Under the pieces are notes generated by a model that saw only the letters and a program-made list of their open reading frames with translations, made no database searches and was not told the origin of the DNA. Shown here one piece after another: positions 30,096 to 39,115 of a stretch of 64,000 nucleotides of DNA. The translations under genes and the position numbers were made by a program. Source of the stretch: Edwardsiella tarda ATCC 15947 = NBRC 105688 (GTDB lineage Bacteria > Pseudomonadota > Gammaproteobacteria > Enterobacterales > Enterobacteriaceae); assembly GCF_003113495.2 (NCBI RefSeq), contig NZ_CP084506.1, positions 1,550,001 through 1,614,000 on the forward strand. Direction: 5' to 3'. Every line of letters starts with the position of its first letter. Positions within the stretch are counted from its first letter, which is position 1.

Positions 30096-30143
30096 TTGTC
30101 ATAAAAGCCGTTTAGCGTAATGGGTAAAACTGGTATAGGCCAG
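30096..30143 (+). promoter_or_regulatory. phnS promoter and PhnR-type operator
   Basis: TTGTCA (30096-30101) and TAATGG (30118-30123) with 16 bp between them form a weak promoter. CTGGTATAGGCCAG (30130-30143) follows immediately, over the expected transcription start. It is the second copy of the operator seen before phnW. Binding there would block or tune transcription of phnSTUV. Confidence 0.65.
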
Positions 30144-30174
30144 AAAACTGTAACGTCCCCATGAGGCTACTACG

Positions 30175-31188
30175 ATGAAACTTTCCACACTCGCTCTGCT
30201 GTCTGCCGTCGCGCTGGGCAGCGCCCCGATTTGGGCCGCGCCGATCGTCACCCTCTACTCGATCGATGGGCTGCACGATGGCAACAACAGTTGGTATCAG
30301 GCGCAATTCGCCGCCTTCACCCAGGCGACGGGTATCACGGTACGCTATGTGGAGGGCGGGGGAGGCGTGGTCGTCGAGCGGCTGGCCAAGGAGCGGACTA
30401 ATCCACAGGCCGACGTGTTAGTGACCGCGCCGCCGTTTATTCAGCGTGCCGCGGCGGAAAAGCTGCTGGCCGCCTTTCGCCCCGCCGCGGCCGATCAGAT
30501 CCCTGGTAGCACCGACTACTACACCCCCTTGGTGAAGAACTACCTGAGCTTTATCTACAATGACAAGCGACTGAAAACCCCGCCAGCCAGCTGGCAGGAT
30601 CTGCTGGATGCGCGCTTTAAGAATAAGCTGCAATACTCGACGCCGGGACAGGCCGCCGATGGCACGGCCGTCATGTTGCAGGTCTTTCACAGTTTCGCTG
30701 GCAAGGAGGCGGGCTACGCCTATCTGGCGCAGTTGCAGGCCAACAACGTCGGGCCCTCCGCCTCGACGGGCAAGTTGACCGCGCTGGTGAATAAGGGCGA
30801 GCTGTATGTGGCCAATGGCGACTTGCAGATGAACCTAGCGCAGATGGCGCGTAATCCCAACGTCCGGATCTTCTGGCCGGCCGATGCCCAGGGCGAACGT
30901 AGCGCGTTGGCCATTCCCTATGTGATCGCGCTGGTACAGGGTGCGCCGCAGAGTGAGAACGGGAAGCGACTGATCGACTTCCTGTTGAGCCAGGAGGCGC
31001 AACAGCGTGTCAGCGCGCTCTCCTGGGGGATGCCGGTACGCGATGATGTGACGCCGCAAGACGCCAACTACCAAACGGCCAAGGCTACCCTGGCCGGGGT
31101 GAAAAGTTGGCAGCCGGACTGGGATGAGGTCGCCCTCTCGCTGTCGGCCGACATCGCCCGTTGGCACCGCGTTACCGATAGCGAGTAA
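30175..31188 (+). CDS. phnS: 2-aminoethylphosphonate-binding periplasmic protein PhnS
   Basis: Solute-binding protein of the AEP importer, 337 residues. The signal peptide [21 protein letters not shown] (about 1-21) leads to mature [19 protein letters not shown]. The fold is that of iron/AEP-type extracellular binding proteins, with family blocks [21 protein letters not shown] and [16 protein letters not shown]. First gene of phnSTUV, downstream of its own operator. Confidence 0.94.
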   Translation: MKLSTLALLSAVALGSAPIWAAPIVTLYSIDGLHDGNNSWYQAQFAAFTQATGITVRYVEGGGGVVVERLAKERTNPQADVLVTAPPFIQRAAAEKLLAAFRPAAADQIPGSTDYYTPLVKNYLSFIYNDKRLKTPPASWQDLLDARFKNKLQYSTPGQAADGTAVMLQVFHSFAGKEAGYAYLAQLQANNVGPSASTGKLTALVNKGELYVANGDLQMNLAQMARNPNVRIFWPADAQGERSALAIPYVIALVQGAPQSENGKRLIDFLLSQEAQQRVSALSWGMPVRDDVTPQDANYQTAKATLAGVKSWQPDWDEVALSLSADIARWHRVTDSE

Positions 31189-31194
31189 GCCGCC

Positions 31195-32307
31195 ATGTTA
31201 ATGAAATCGACGACATCGCCGCGCGCGGCACTGCAGGGATCGTCCCGTATCGAATTTGATGCGCTGCGCGTGGCTTATCACGGTAATGTGGTCTTAAAAC
31301 CGCTCTCACTCACCATCGAGCCGGGCGAGGTGTTGGCGTTGATCGGGCCGTCGGGATCCGGGAAGACGACGGTACTGCGTGCCTTGGCCGGTTTCGTTCA
31401 ACCCGCCGCTGGCCGTATTCTCATCGGCGACAGCGAGGTGACACACCTGCCGCCTTATCAGCGTGGCTTGGCGATGGTGGTACAGAATTATGCCCTATTT
31501 CCGCACCTACGAGTCGGGGATAACGTCGCCTTCGGCCTGCGTGCCCAGAAGCAAGCCAAGCCGCTGATCGCGGCGCGTGTCGAGGAGGCGCTGAAGATCG
31601 TCGGCATGAGCGACTATGTTAACCGTTACCCGCACCAACTCTCTGGCGGCCAGCAGCAGCGGGTGGCCATCGCTCGCGCCATCGCCGTTCGCCCCCGAGT
31701 CCTGTTGCTGGATGAGCCGCTCTCGGCGTTGGATGCCCAGATCCGCCACACGATGGTGGAGGAGATCGCCCGTCTGCATCGCGAACTCCCCGAGTTGACC
31801 ATCCTGTATGTCACGCATGATCAGACCGAGGCGCTCACCCTGGCGGATAAGATCGGCATCATGAAGGAGGGCAGTCTGATCGCCCATGGCGAGACACGCG
31901 CCCTGTATCACCATCCGCCTAACCGCTTCGCCGCCGAGTTTCTTGGCCGCGCCAATCTGCTGACGGCAACGGCGTTGGGCAGACGTCATGGACCCGGCCA
32001 GCAGAGCGTGAGTTGTGGCGGAACGGTGGTCAGCGCCTTCAGCCGTGGCGGATTACATGGTCAGCACACCTTGTTGTGCCTGCGTCCACAGCATATCACC
32101 CTGACGCCCCAGAGTGCGCAGAGTCATCGTCTGAATGCGACCCTGCGCTCCTGGCATTGGCAGGGGGATCTGACCCATCTGTTGTGCGATGTGGCCGGTG
32201 AGACGCTCCGTGTCGTGATGACGCGATGGGATCCGGCGCTCCGTCCGGGGGACGCCTTGGCGCTGTGGTTTGAAGCCGATGATGCGGTCCTGATCGAGGA
32301 GTCATGA
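31195..32307 (+). CDS. phnT: 2-aminoethylphosphonate ABC transporter ATPase PhnT
   Basis: Importer ATPase of 370 residues with very close resemblance to Salmonella PhnT. Walker A is GPSGSGKTT (about 49-57), the signature LSGGQQQRVAIARAI is near 150-165, and Walker B is VLLLDEPLSALD. A C-terminal TOBE-type regulatory domain covers about 270-365. It starts six bases after phnS and its stop overlaps the phnU ATG (ATGA). Confidence 0.96.
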   Translation: MLMKSTTSPRAALQGSSRIEFDALRVAYHGNVVLKPLSLTIEPGEVLALIGPSGSGKTTVLRALAGFVQPAAGRILIGDSEVTHLPPYQRGLAMVVQNYALFPHLRVGDNVAFGLRAQKQAKPLIAARVEEALKIVGMSDYVNRYPHQLSGGQQQRVAIARAIAVRPRVLLLDEPLSALDAQIRHTMVEEIARLHRELPELTILYVTHDQTEALTLADKIGIMKEGSLIAHGETRALYHHPPNRFAAEFLGRANLLTATALGRRHGPGQQSVSCGGTVVSAFSRGGLHGQHTLLCLRPQHITLTPQSAQSHRLNATLRSWHWQGDLTHLLCDVAGETLRVVMTRWDPALRPGDALALWFEADDAVLIEES

Positions 32308-33176
32308 TGCAGTTATCGATGAACTGGGCAAAACCGGCGTTAACGCAGCGTCAGGTACTCTGGCTGTTACCACCGCTCTTGGTGCTGCTGATATTATTCT
32401 GCTACCCACTATTGTTGATCGGCGAGCAGGCGCTACGTGACGGCGCCGGGCAGCTCTCTCTGGAGACCTTCTGGCAAGTACTGGCGTCGAAGCGCTTCAT
32501 CGCGGCGTTGTTCAATACGTTGACGATCGCGCTGTGCGCCACGGCGGGCTGTCTGTTGCTGGGGAGTGTGTTGGCGCTGATCTTGGTCTTTATTCCTTTC
32601 CCGGCGAGTGGCCTGATCGGTCGGGTGGTGGAGACCTTCATTGCCTTACCGACCTTCTTGATCACCCTGGCGTTCACCTTTATCTATGGCTCGGCGGGGT
32701 TGTTCAATGGTCTGCTGATGCAGTTATTCGATTTGGCGCTGCCGCCGTTGGACTTCCTCTACTCCATCCAGGGGGTGATCCTGGCGGAGATCACGGTATT
32801 TACGCCGCTGGTGATGCGTCCGCTGATCGCCGCCCTGCGCCAGATCGATCACAGCCAGTTGGAGGCCGCCAGTATCCTCGGCGCCCGCCCGGCGCGCGTG
32901 ATTGCACAGGTGATCTTCCCGGCGGCGAAGCCGGCCTTGCTGGCGGGTGGCAGCCTGTGCTTGCTGTTGACCACCAATGAGTTCGGAATCGTGTTGTTCA
33001 TCGGCGCCAAGGGGGTGAACACGCTACCGATGATGGTCTATAGCAAGGCGATCTTAGAGTCCGACTATGCCGTCGCCTGTATGATCGCCTTGATGAATAT
33101 CGTGTTGTCGTTGGGCTTGTTTGCCTTGTATCGCCTGGCGACGGCACACAGTGGCGTAAGGAGTCAGGCATGCTGA
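32304..33176 (+). CDS. phnU: 2-aminoethylphosphonate ABC transporter permease PhnU
   Basis: Inner-membrane permease, 290 residues, six predicted helices. The EAA coupling loop is visible as LEAASILGARPARVIAQVIFPAAKPALLAGG (about 190-215). It pairs with PhnV as the heterodimeric channel. Two in-frame ATGs (32304 and 32307) are possible; the first overlaps the phnT stop. It overlaps phnV by seven bases. Confidence 0.94.
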   Translation: MMQLSMNWAKPALTQRQVLWLLPPLLVLLILFCYPLLLIGEQALRDGAGQLSLETFWQVLASKRFIAALFNTLTIALCATAGCLLLGSVLALILVFIPFPASGLIGRVVETFIALPTFLITLAFTFIYGSAGLFNGLLMQLFDLALPPLDFLYSIQGVILAEITVFTPLVMRPLIAALRQIDHSQLEAASILGARPARVIAQVIFPAAKPALLAGGSLCLLLTTNEFGIVLFIGAKGVNTLPMMVYSKAILESDYAVACMIALMNIVLSLGLFALYRLATAHSGVRSQAC

Positions 33177-33967
33177 TTTGGTCACGTAAGGGGCGCGCCG
33201 TGGCCGGGGCGCTGGCGACGACGCTATTTGGCTTGCTCTTCTTGCTACCGCTGGCGGTGATCCTGATGTCTAGCCTGAGTCAACAGTGGAATGGCATTCT
33301 GCCCAGCGGATTCACGCTGCAACATTATGTGAATGCCCTCAGCGGCGCGGCCTGGCAGGCGTTACTCGCCAGCCTGACGGTCGGCTTTGGCGCCAGCCTG
33401 TTTGCCCTGCTATGCGGCGTCTGGGCGGCGCTGGCGCTGCGACGTTACGGCGCCAGGACTCAGCGTTGGCTGAGCTTGCTCTTCTATCTCCCGAGCGCCA
33501 TTCCCTCCGTCTCCGTGGGGCTGGGGATCTTGGTGGCCTTTAGCCAAGGGCCGTTACAGATGAATGGTACGCTGTGGATCGTGTTGGCGGCCCACTTCGT
33601 GCTGATCTCGGCCTTCACCTTTAGCAATGTGACGACGGGATTGGCTCGCTTGGCGCCAGACTTGGAGCATGTGGCCTCGAGTCTGGGGGCGACGCCCGGT
33701 TATTGTCTGCGTCATGTCACCCTACCGTTGTTAGCGCCCTGGATGCTGTCTGCGCTAGCGTTGAGCCTGTCGCTTTCGATGGGGGAGTTGGGCGCGACGA
33801 TGATGATCTATCCGCCGGGATGGGCCACGCTGCCGGTGGCGATCTTTAGCCTGACCGATCGCGGGAATATTGCCGACGGTGCCGCATTAACCATCGTACT
33901 GGTGGTGCTCACATTACTCCTGATGGTGAAGTTGGAGCGGTTGGCGCGGCGACTGAGCGCGCGTTGA
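33170..33967 (+). CDS. phnV: 2-aminoethylphosphonate ABC transporter permease PhnV
   Basis: Second permease of the AEP importer, 265 residues, six helices. The coupling loop reads LEHVASSLGATPGYCLRHVTLPLLAPWML (about 165-190). Helix 1 begins LATTLFGLLFLLPLAVILMSS. Last gene of the operon; a strong hairpin lies 28 bp after its stop codon. Confidence 0.94.
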   Translation: MLIWSRKGRAVAGALATTLFGLLFLLPLAVILMSSLSQQWNGILPSGFTLQHYVNALSGAAWQALLASLTVGFGASLFALLCGVWAALALRRYGARTQRWLSLLFYLPSAIPSVSVGLGILVAFSQGPLQMNGTLWIVLAAHFVLISAFTFSNVTTGLARLAPDLEHVASSLGATPGYCLRHVTLPLLAPWMLSALALSLSLSMGELGATMMIYPPGWATLPVAIFSLTDRGNIADGAALTIVLVVLTLLLMVKLERLARRLSAR

Positions 33968-33995
33968 GTCGAGCGCGCGGCTAGGCGGGATGCGT

Positions 33996-34022
33996 GTGGG
34001 GCGGCGGATGGGGCCGCCCCAC
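33996..34022. terminator. Strong bidirectional terminator hairpin
   Basis: GTGGGGCGGC and GCCGCCCCAC pair perfectly over ten bases around GGATGGG. It separates the convergent phnV and GNAT genes and can serve either strand, though the T-rich tail is weak. Confidence 0.65.
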
Positions 34023-34034
34023 CGTTAGGGTGCG

Positions 34035-34490
34035 TTAGGATGACGCTGACAGATTCAACTGATAGTGGTAGAAGGCGGTATCACGGCAATAGCCCTGCGC
34101 CTGGTACAACGCCTGGGCGGCGTGGTTATCCGTCGCCGTATCCAGGCCGATAAAGGCCGCGCCGCTCTCGCGGGCGAAGGCCTCGGCGCGTTGCATCAGC
34201 AATCCGGCGACGCCATGACGACGCGCCTGTGCATCGACGAACAGATCATAGAGCAGCCAGGTGCGTTTCATCTCCAGAGAGCAGAACAGGGGATAGAGTT
34301 GGGTGAAACCGACACACTGCCCTTGCTCATCTTCGGCGTAGAAGATCACCGATTCGCCGTTGCGCAGGCGTTGCTGTAGGTAGTGCAGTGTCTGCGCGGC
34401 ATCGGAGGGGGTGTGGTAAAACTGACGATAAGCGATAAATAGGGGATTGATGCGCTCGGCATCGCTGACCTGGGCTTGACGGATCAACAT
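34035..34490 (-). CDS. GNAT family N-acetyltransferase
   Basis: Acetyl-CoA-dependent acyltransferase of 151 residues. The GNAT core is clear: beta strands around VIFYAEDEQGQCVGFTQLYP, and motif A in LYDLFVDAQARRHGVAGLLM, whose R/Q-x-x-G-x-A form binds the pyrophosphate of CoA. The final block DTATDNHAAQALYQAQGYCRDTAFYHY is typical of small-molecule GNATs. AAGGAG precedes the ATG by five bases. Substrate unknown; stands alone between the phn and gtr regions. Confidence 0.88.
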   Translation of the reverse strand: MLIRQAQVSDAERINPLFIAYRQFYHTPSDAAQTLHYLQQRLRNGESVIFYAEDEQGQCVGFTQLYPLFCSLEMKRTWLLYDLFVDAQARRHGVAGLLMQRAEAFARESGAAFIGLDTATDNHAAQALYQAQGYCRDTAFYHYQLNLSASS

Positions 34491-34639
34491 ACGATCTCCT
34501 TGGCGCCGCCGTTGGCGGTCGCGCTGTGCTGTGTGACATCATCGGCCTGCCTGGCGATGCGCTGGTTGGCGTATCACGCGGCAGGTCATATTGTTATTAT
34601 TCGCAAGTATTAGCCAGATGAGTGTCGCGTGCTCGCTGC

Positions 34640-34911
34640 GCGCCGGGCAATTTTTTTTATGTAACTAATTTATAAATTTTTATTTCTGCATAAACCCCGG
34701 TCTAGGAAGGTACTCAGCAACCGATTTTGGCTTCGCCTTGTTGTCGTTGGACTTAACGCGCTCTGAGTCGGCAGCGCCTTTTGTTAGGGCTTTTAGTTCG
34801 CCCCTATGGGGTATTATCAATGCCACCGCTTAGGCCGGTGTTTTTTTTATTCCGCTCCTGGCTGCTGGCCTATATCAATAGCGGGCGGTGGATTTAGCCT
34901 CGCCCGTTTTT
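34640..34911 (+). ncRNA. Candidate non-coding RNA locus with two intrinsic terminators
   Basis: A 500-base gap (34491-34990) has no open frame but has an AT-rich promoter-like stretch at 34650-34690 (containing TATAAA). A mixed-composition tract follows, then two plus-strand terminators: CACCG-CTTAGGC-CGGTG with eight T (34824-34848), and CGGGCG/CGCCCG with TTTTTCTTTT (34882-34916). Neither neighbour is on the plus strand just upstream, so these terminators need another transcript. I do not recognise a known RNA family. Start and extent are uncertain. Confidence 0.4.
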
Positions 34912-34930
34912 CTTTTGGCTGGGTTTTGTG

Positions 34931-34960
34931 AATACTGCCCGGCGATTGCCAGGCAGTATT
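34931..34960. terminator. Hairpin downstream of the gtr genes
   Basis: AATACTGCC and GGCAGTATT pair perfectly, with an inner GGC/GCC extension around GATT and one mismatch. It lies 30 bp beyond the stop of the minus-strand glucosyltransferase gene and probably ends the gtr transcript. Confidence 0.55.
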
Positions 34961-34990
34961 TAGCGGATGAGGTGTGGCTAACACACGAGG

Positions 34991-36499
34991 TCAGTGGGGT
35001 TTACCACAGACGGAGAAATATTTATTTTTCAACCAGACGAGCGTGTCGTTATTGAATGAGTAGATGGCGTAGAATTTATTATCGCGCAAGGGCGGCGTGC
35101 TGGCACCACAGAGGGCATTCAACTTGTCGCGGTAGTCCGGCCCCCAACCGGTATCGACATTGTTGAGGCCATAGGAGGCGATGATACGCCGGGCGGTCCA
35201 GTTATAGGCCGGACTGAACATCATGTCGATCAGCGCCTGATGTTCGACGATCTTCTGTGTTACCGGCGCGGTATCCGGATAGTTATTCACCAGGATCTTC
35301 CCGTGGGCGGTGGCGTTGAGCGCGATCAGGTCATAACTTAGCCACCCGAAGATGCGTGCCTCATAGTCACGCTGGTTTTTAACCGCGTTGCCATACTGGA
35401 AACTGAAGGCGAGGAAGTAGAACAGGGGCAAGATACATAGCCAACTCCAGTTGGGCCGGTAGCGCATCACCACTTGATAGAGCGCGTGGGCGAACAGGAA
35501 CAGGGTGGCGGAGAAGCCGCATAACACGCGGACGTCGGTTACCCCCTCTTTCAGCAAGAATAATGGGCCGAGCAGGGCGAAGAAGAGTACTAGAGGCGAG
35601 CAGAGCGTAATCAGCCAGGAGATCAGCCCGTTTAGGCCCTGTACATCGTCGCGCCACATCTGCTGGAGGCGTAGGAGGTAGACCCAGAGTACGCACAGCA
35701 GGGCGGGGTAAAACAGGAACTTCAGTTCACGGCTGAGGACGAAGGTCAGCAGCTTCTTCAGCATTAGCCAATCTTGCGTCAGCCAGTAGAGGGCATCCTG
35801 CGGCCCGATCATATTCCCACGATTACCGCCGCCCAAGGCCAATAAGTGGTCGATGATCAAGACATAGAGCGAGTTGGTAACCAGTAATACCACCCCGACC
35901 CATAGCGTCTCACGCCAAGGGGACTGGCCGTTTTTAAAGAAGTTGATCATCAGATTGGCGCCATATAACCCGATGAAGATGTTGGCGCAGGGCTGGTAGA
36001 GCGTCAGTGCGACGAACAACAGCAGCGTCGGAATCAGGTAGCTGAGCAGGCCGCGATCCCGGGGGAAAAAGAAGGCTAGCGTGGAGAGCGCCAGCGCGAT
36101 GATCATCGGGAAACTATCGTATTTATAGGAGAGGTTTTGCAGGAAGAATGGGTTGAAGAATAACAGAATATAGGGTGACAGCGCGGCAAAACTGAGCGGT
36201 TGCTCGGCACGGCGTGCGACCCAGGTCAGGGTCCAGGCGAAGAACAGGACGCCGAGGATCAGGGTCAACGGCGCGCTGTCGGTCAACTCATACAGGTTAA
36301 AGGTAAACAGACGCATCAGCAGATCGGCGCCGGGTCGGCCGAGGGTGTACCAAGGCGCCGCCGGGTTGAGGATGCGTTCGGTATCATCGCGGTAGTAGAC
36401 GTTAGCCAGGATGAGCGGCAGCACGTAGAACAGCAGGATCGCGGCGATTAACAGGAAGGCATCCCGATTGGAGAGTGGGCGTCTTAGCATGCTGTTCAT
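34991..36499 (-). CDS. Serotype-converting glucosyltransferase, GtrC-position membrane protein
   Basis: Polytopic membrane protein of 502 residues with about ten hydrophobic segments and a C-terminal soluble domain (about 380-502). It resembles the glucosyltransferase family (Glucos_trans_II type) that uses undecaprenyl-phosphate-glucose to decorate O-antigen in the periplasm. An acidic [10 protein letters not shown] motif in the first periplasmic loop (about 35-44) fits a GT-C catalytic site. The third gene of a gtrA-gtrB-gtrX operon is always the serotype-specific one, so low similarity is expected. It overlaps gtrB by four bases. Confidence 0.82.
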   Translation of the reverse strand: MNSMLRRPLSNRDAFLLIAAILLFYVLPLILANVYYRDDTERILNPAAPWYTLGRPGADLLMRLFTFNLYELTDSAPLTLILGVLFFAWTLTWVARRAEQPLSFAALSPYILLFFNPFFLQNLSYKYDSFPMIIALALSTLAFFFPRDRGLLSYLIPTLLLFVALTLYQPCANIFIGLYGANLMINFFKNGQSPWRETLWVGVVLLVTNSLYVLIIDHLLALGGGNRGNMIGPQDALYWLTQDWLMLKKLLTFVLSRELKFLFYPALLCVLWVYLLRLQQMWRDDVQGLNGLISWLITLCSPLVLFFALLGPLFLLKEGVTDVRVLCGFSATLFLFAHALYQVVMRYRPNWSWLCILPLFYFLAFSFQYGNAVKNQRDYEARIFGWLSYDLIALNATAHGKILVNNYPDTAPVTQKIVEHQALIDMMFSPAYNWTARRIIASYGLNNVDTGWGPDYRDKLNALCGASTPPLRDNKFYAIYSFNNDTLVWLKNKYFSVCGKPH

Positions 36500-37422
36500 T
36501 TTTTACCCTTGATTTCTTTGACGATAAAACGGGGGCGTTGCTTGGTTTCGACGTAGATCCGTCCGATATACTCGCCGAGTACGCCGATGCCGATCAGTTG
36601 AATGCCGCCGAGGAAGAGGATCACGGCCATGATGGAGGGATAGCCGGGCACCGGGTTATCGAAGATCAGCGTCTTGATGATCACATACAGCGCATAGCAG
36701 AGCGCGAAGCCGGCGATCGAGGTACCGATATAGGTCCACAGGCGCAACGGGATGGTGCTGAAGGAGGTGATCCCCTCCAGCGCCAGGTTCCACAGTTTCC
36801 AGAAGTTAAACTTACTGCGTCCGACCACCCGTTCGTGGCGGGTGTAGGTCACGATGGCGGGCTTGAAGCCGACCCAACTGAGTAGTCCCTTCATAAACAG
36901 GTTACGTTCGTGCAGCATCAGTACCGCATCGACCACTTGGCGGCTCATCAGCCGGTAATCTCCCACATTCATCTCGATCGGTGTCGAGGCGATCTGGTTA
37001 TGAACCCGGTAAAAGAGGCTGGCGGTCAGGCGCTTCATCAGGGTATCCGAGCTGCGATCGATGCGTTTGGCCAGAACCACATCCGCACCGTTACGCCAGC
37101 GGGCGATCATCTGCGGGATCAGCTCGATGGGGTCTTGGAGATCGACATCGATCGGGATCATGGCGTCGCCGCTGGCATATTTCAGCCCGGCGAATAGTGC
37201 CGCCTCTTTGCCGAAGTTACGTGAGAAGTTAACCATCACCAGCAGCGGATCATCGTCGATCAGGCGCGCGATAACTGCTTCGGTCTGATCGCTGCTACCA
37301 TCGTTGACGAACACAATCTCGATGCGATAGGGCGCCAGATCGTCGCATTGACGTACCGCCTGGTGAAACAGCGGGATCGCGCTCTCTTCATTGAATACCG
37401 GAACCACCAGGGAGATTTTCAT
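36496..37422 (-). CDS. gtrB: Bactoprenol glucosyltransferase GtrB
   Basis: GT2 enzyme that transfers glucose from UDP-glucose to undecaprenyl phosphate on the cytoplasmic face. It has 308 residues. The GT-A domain (about 1-220) begins [17 protein letters not shown], with metal-binding [13 protein letters not shown] (DxD-like, about 92-97). Two C-terminal helices (about 235-255 and 265-290) anchor it. It closely resembles phage and chromosomal GtrB. Overlaps both neighbours by four bases. Confidence 0.93.
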   Translation of the reverse strand: MKISLVVPVFNEESAIPLFHQAVRQCDDLAPYRIEIVFVNDGSSDQTEAVIARLIDDDPLLVMVNFSRNFGKEAALFAGLKYASGDAMIPIDVDLQDPIELIPQMIARWRNGADVVLAKRIDRSSDTLMKRLTASLFYRVHNQIASTPIEMNVGDYRLMSRQVVDAVLMLHERNLFMKGLLSWVGFKPAIVTYTRHERVVGRSKFNFWKLWNLALEGITSFSTIPLRLWTYIGTSIAGFALCYALYVIIKTLIFDNPVPGYPSIMAVILFLGGIQLIGIGVLGEYIGRIYVETKQRPRFIVKEIKGKK

Positions 37423-37775
37423 TGTGCCTTACTCCGGAACACGATGTATTTAGAGTAGAAGAAGCCCATGATCAGGCTGATGAGCGAGAAGACGACGACC
37501 GTCGCAAGCGGGGGAAGCGCCAGGCGATCGCCGACATCTCCCGTTAGCCAGCTGATGGCGCCCATAAAGCTGGTAAACAGGAGATAACGCTTCAGTGTAG
37601 GACGATCGCGAAAGGTAAAACGCGCATTGCAGAAAAAAGAGAAGGTAACCGCGACAGCAAAGGCATATAGATTACTGAACGATTGTGACAGCTGTCCCTG
37701 TAGGTGCAGGATAAAAAAAACCAACCAATGGATGGCCGTATTGAGTATGCCGATAATAAAGTATTTTATAAACAT
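37419..37775 (-). CDS. gtrA: Bactoprenol-linked glucose flippase GtrA
   Basis: Small four-helix protein (118 residues) thought to flip undecaprenyl-phosphate-glucose to the periplasm. The ATG at 37775 ([17 protein letters not shown]) is chosen because it matches phage GtrA N-termini; a longer frame adds 28 residues of unlikely sequence. Family marks are [11 protein letters not shown] and [10 protein letters not shown]. First gene of the gtr operon. Salmonella gtr operons carry OxyR half-sites with GATC pairs upstream for phase variation; I do not see paired GATC sites in the 240 bases upstream here. Confidence 0.9.
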   Translation of the reverse strand: MFIKYFIIGILNTAIHWLVFFILHLQGQLSQSFSNLYAFAVAVTFSFFCNARFTFRDRPTLKRYLLFTSFMGAISWLTGDVGDRLALPPLATVVVFSLISLIMGFFYSKYIVFRSKAQ

Positions 37776-38015
37776 AATCCGCCCGCCATTGGCTCTTCGT
37801 GAGCACGCTTCTTTGAGTATAGGAAAGATTAATCGCTCTGCATTGTGCCGATACGCCATCAGTAAAGTGGCTTGAAATGGATTTTCTTACGCTTATTCCT
37901 ATGGGGGGTTGCTGGCAGACTAAGATGATGATGAGAGAGTGATTTTATTGGCGCTGAGCTGGTGGGTGGCCACAATGTTATCTATCCTTACGGTAAGGAA
38001 CATGACGGCGGATCG

Positions 38016-38921
38016 ATGTCGGATAACACCATGGATAAGCAAGTTTATCGTAGCGTAATTGTATTATTTTTATTAGCCGCTAGCCCAGGGTTGGCGCTGG
38101 GCGCTGCGAGTCAAGCGGAACAAGCGCCTGTCAAAATCTTTACTACCCCTTGGGCGCGTCTCTTTTCCGGTAGTGAGGCGCGTTTTTCTACCGCCTTGAC
38201 CTACAGCACGCCACTCTCTCACCAATGGCTCAACGTACCGTTGAATAGTGAGCAGAGCGAGATGCGCAATATCGTCAATCAGCGCATGCTGGCCAGCTTT
38301 CAATACTCACCGTTAAGCTATTTCTTTGCCAATATGACGGTGCGCGTGCCGTTACAGCATCTCAATCGCTATCGCCCCGATTTTGTCTATAGCTTTGGTT
38401 ATGATGACTGGCATCCCGGCACCTTTAGCTTGGTCTACAGTAACTACGGCGATAATAACCATTTTTATCCTCAGCAGGGTCAGCGCCGCACCAATATTGA
38501 GCAGGGGACCATTACCGCCGCCTATAAGTTTGCCTTGCCGGACAGCTGGAATAAACATCTGTTGATCTTTCCGCAAGATAGCCTGACCTGCCAGGTGGGT
38601 TATAGCTATGGACCGCGTTACTATTCCCTACAAGATAATCAGATGAAACGGGGGAAAAGTGCCTTATTGGGGAGTTGTGGTTATACCTTGAAGCAGCATT
38701 TTTTCTTCCGGCTATCAGCCTTCTATTACCCCGATCGCTCGCAGCAGCAGCCCTGGGACTCCGATTATAACTATAGCTTCGGCTATGTTTCCGGCTATCA
38801 GCCCGGCGATCTCTCCATCTCTTACGGTAACTACAGCGGTACCCGTTACGCCTGGCGTAGCGATCGCAACGCCAACTTCCGCCAAGGCACCATCAACGTA
38901 AGCTGGACACTACCGTTTTAA
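38016..38921 (+). CDS. Outer-membrane beta-barrel protein of unknown function
   Basis: 301 residues from the chosen ATG at 38016, with a signal peptide (YRSVIVLFLLAASPGLALGA, about 11-30) and alternating aromatic/hydrophobic strands to a final Phe (VSWTLPF), the usual barrel C-terminus. Two halves carry similar motifs: YDDWHPGTFSLVYSNYGDNN and SGYQPGDLSISYGNYSGTRY, suggesting a repeated strand pair. I do not recognise the family; phospholipase A motifs are absent. It faces the polysaccharide island next door, so an export or anchoring role is possible. GTG 37962 and ATG 38031 are alternative starts. Confidence 0.65.
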   Translation: MSDNTMDKQVYRSVIVLFLLAASPGLALGAASQAEQAPVKIFTTPWARLFSGSEARFSTALTYSTPLSHQWLNVPLNSEQSEMRNIVNQRMLASFQYSPLSYFFANMTVRVPLQHLNRYRPDFVYSFGYDDWHPGTFSLVYSNYGDNNHFYPQQGQRRTNIEQGTITAAYKFALPDSWNKHLLIFPQDSLTCQVGYSYGPRYYSLQDNQMKRGKSALLGSCGYTLKQHFFFRLSAFYYPDRSQQQPWDSDYNYSFGYVSGYQPGDLSISYGNYSGTRYAWRSDRNANFRQGTINVSWTLPF

Positions 38922-39017
38922 GCGACGACGTGGCAATGGGTCGGCGTCAGGGCGCTAGCGGCACGGTGCGTTGACGGTGCGCGCCTTGGCGGGTACGTCA
39001 CATGACGTCATGGATGG

Positions 39018-39039
39018 CGTAGCGCCGATCGGCGCTACG
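39018..39039. terminator. Perfect 22-bp palindrome, probable terminator
   Basis: Arms CGTAGCGCCGA and TCGGCGCTACG are perfectly complementary with no loop bases, lying between the barrel gene and the convergent GH2 gene. Further on, AACCC (39089-39093) and GGGTT (39107-39111) form a second small hairpin. The palindrome could act as a cruciform, protein site or terminator; a terminator is the simplest reading. Confidence 0.45.
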
Positions 39040-39115
39040 ATTAACGCTCGCCACGGCGCTCTTCACCCGAGTGGGGCATCGCCATGTTAACCCACCGTGA
39101 GGCGGCGGGTTTGTG

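Noticed and set aside
34491..34990. tRNA or phage att site next to gtr genes
   Set aside because: No T-loop, cloverleaf or integrase was found; only hairpins and an AT-rich stretch.
38016..38921. Phospholipase A (PldA) identity for the barrel protein
   Set aside because: The PldA active-site HSN-type motif is not visible and the repeated motifs differ.
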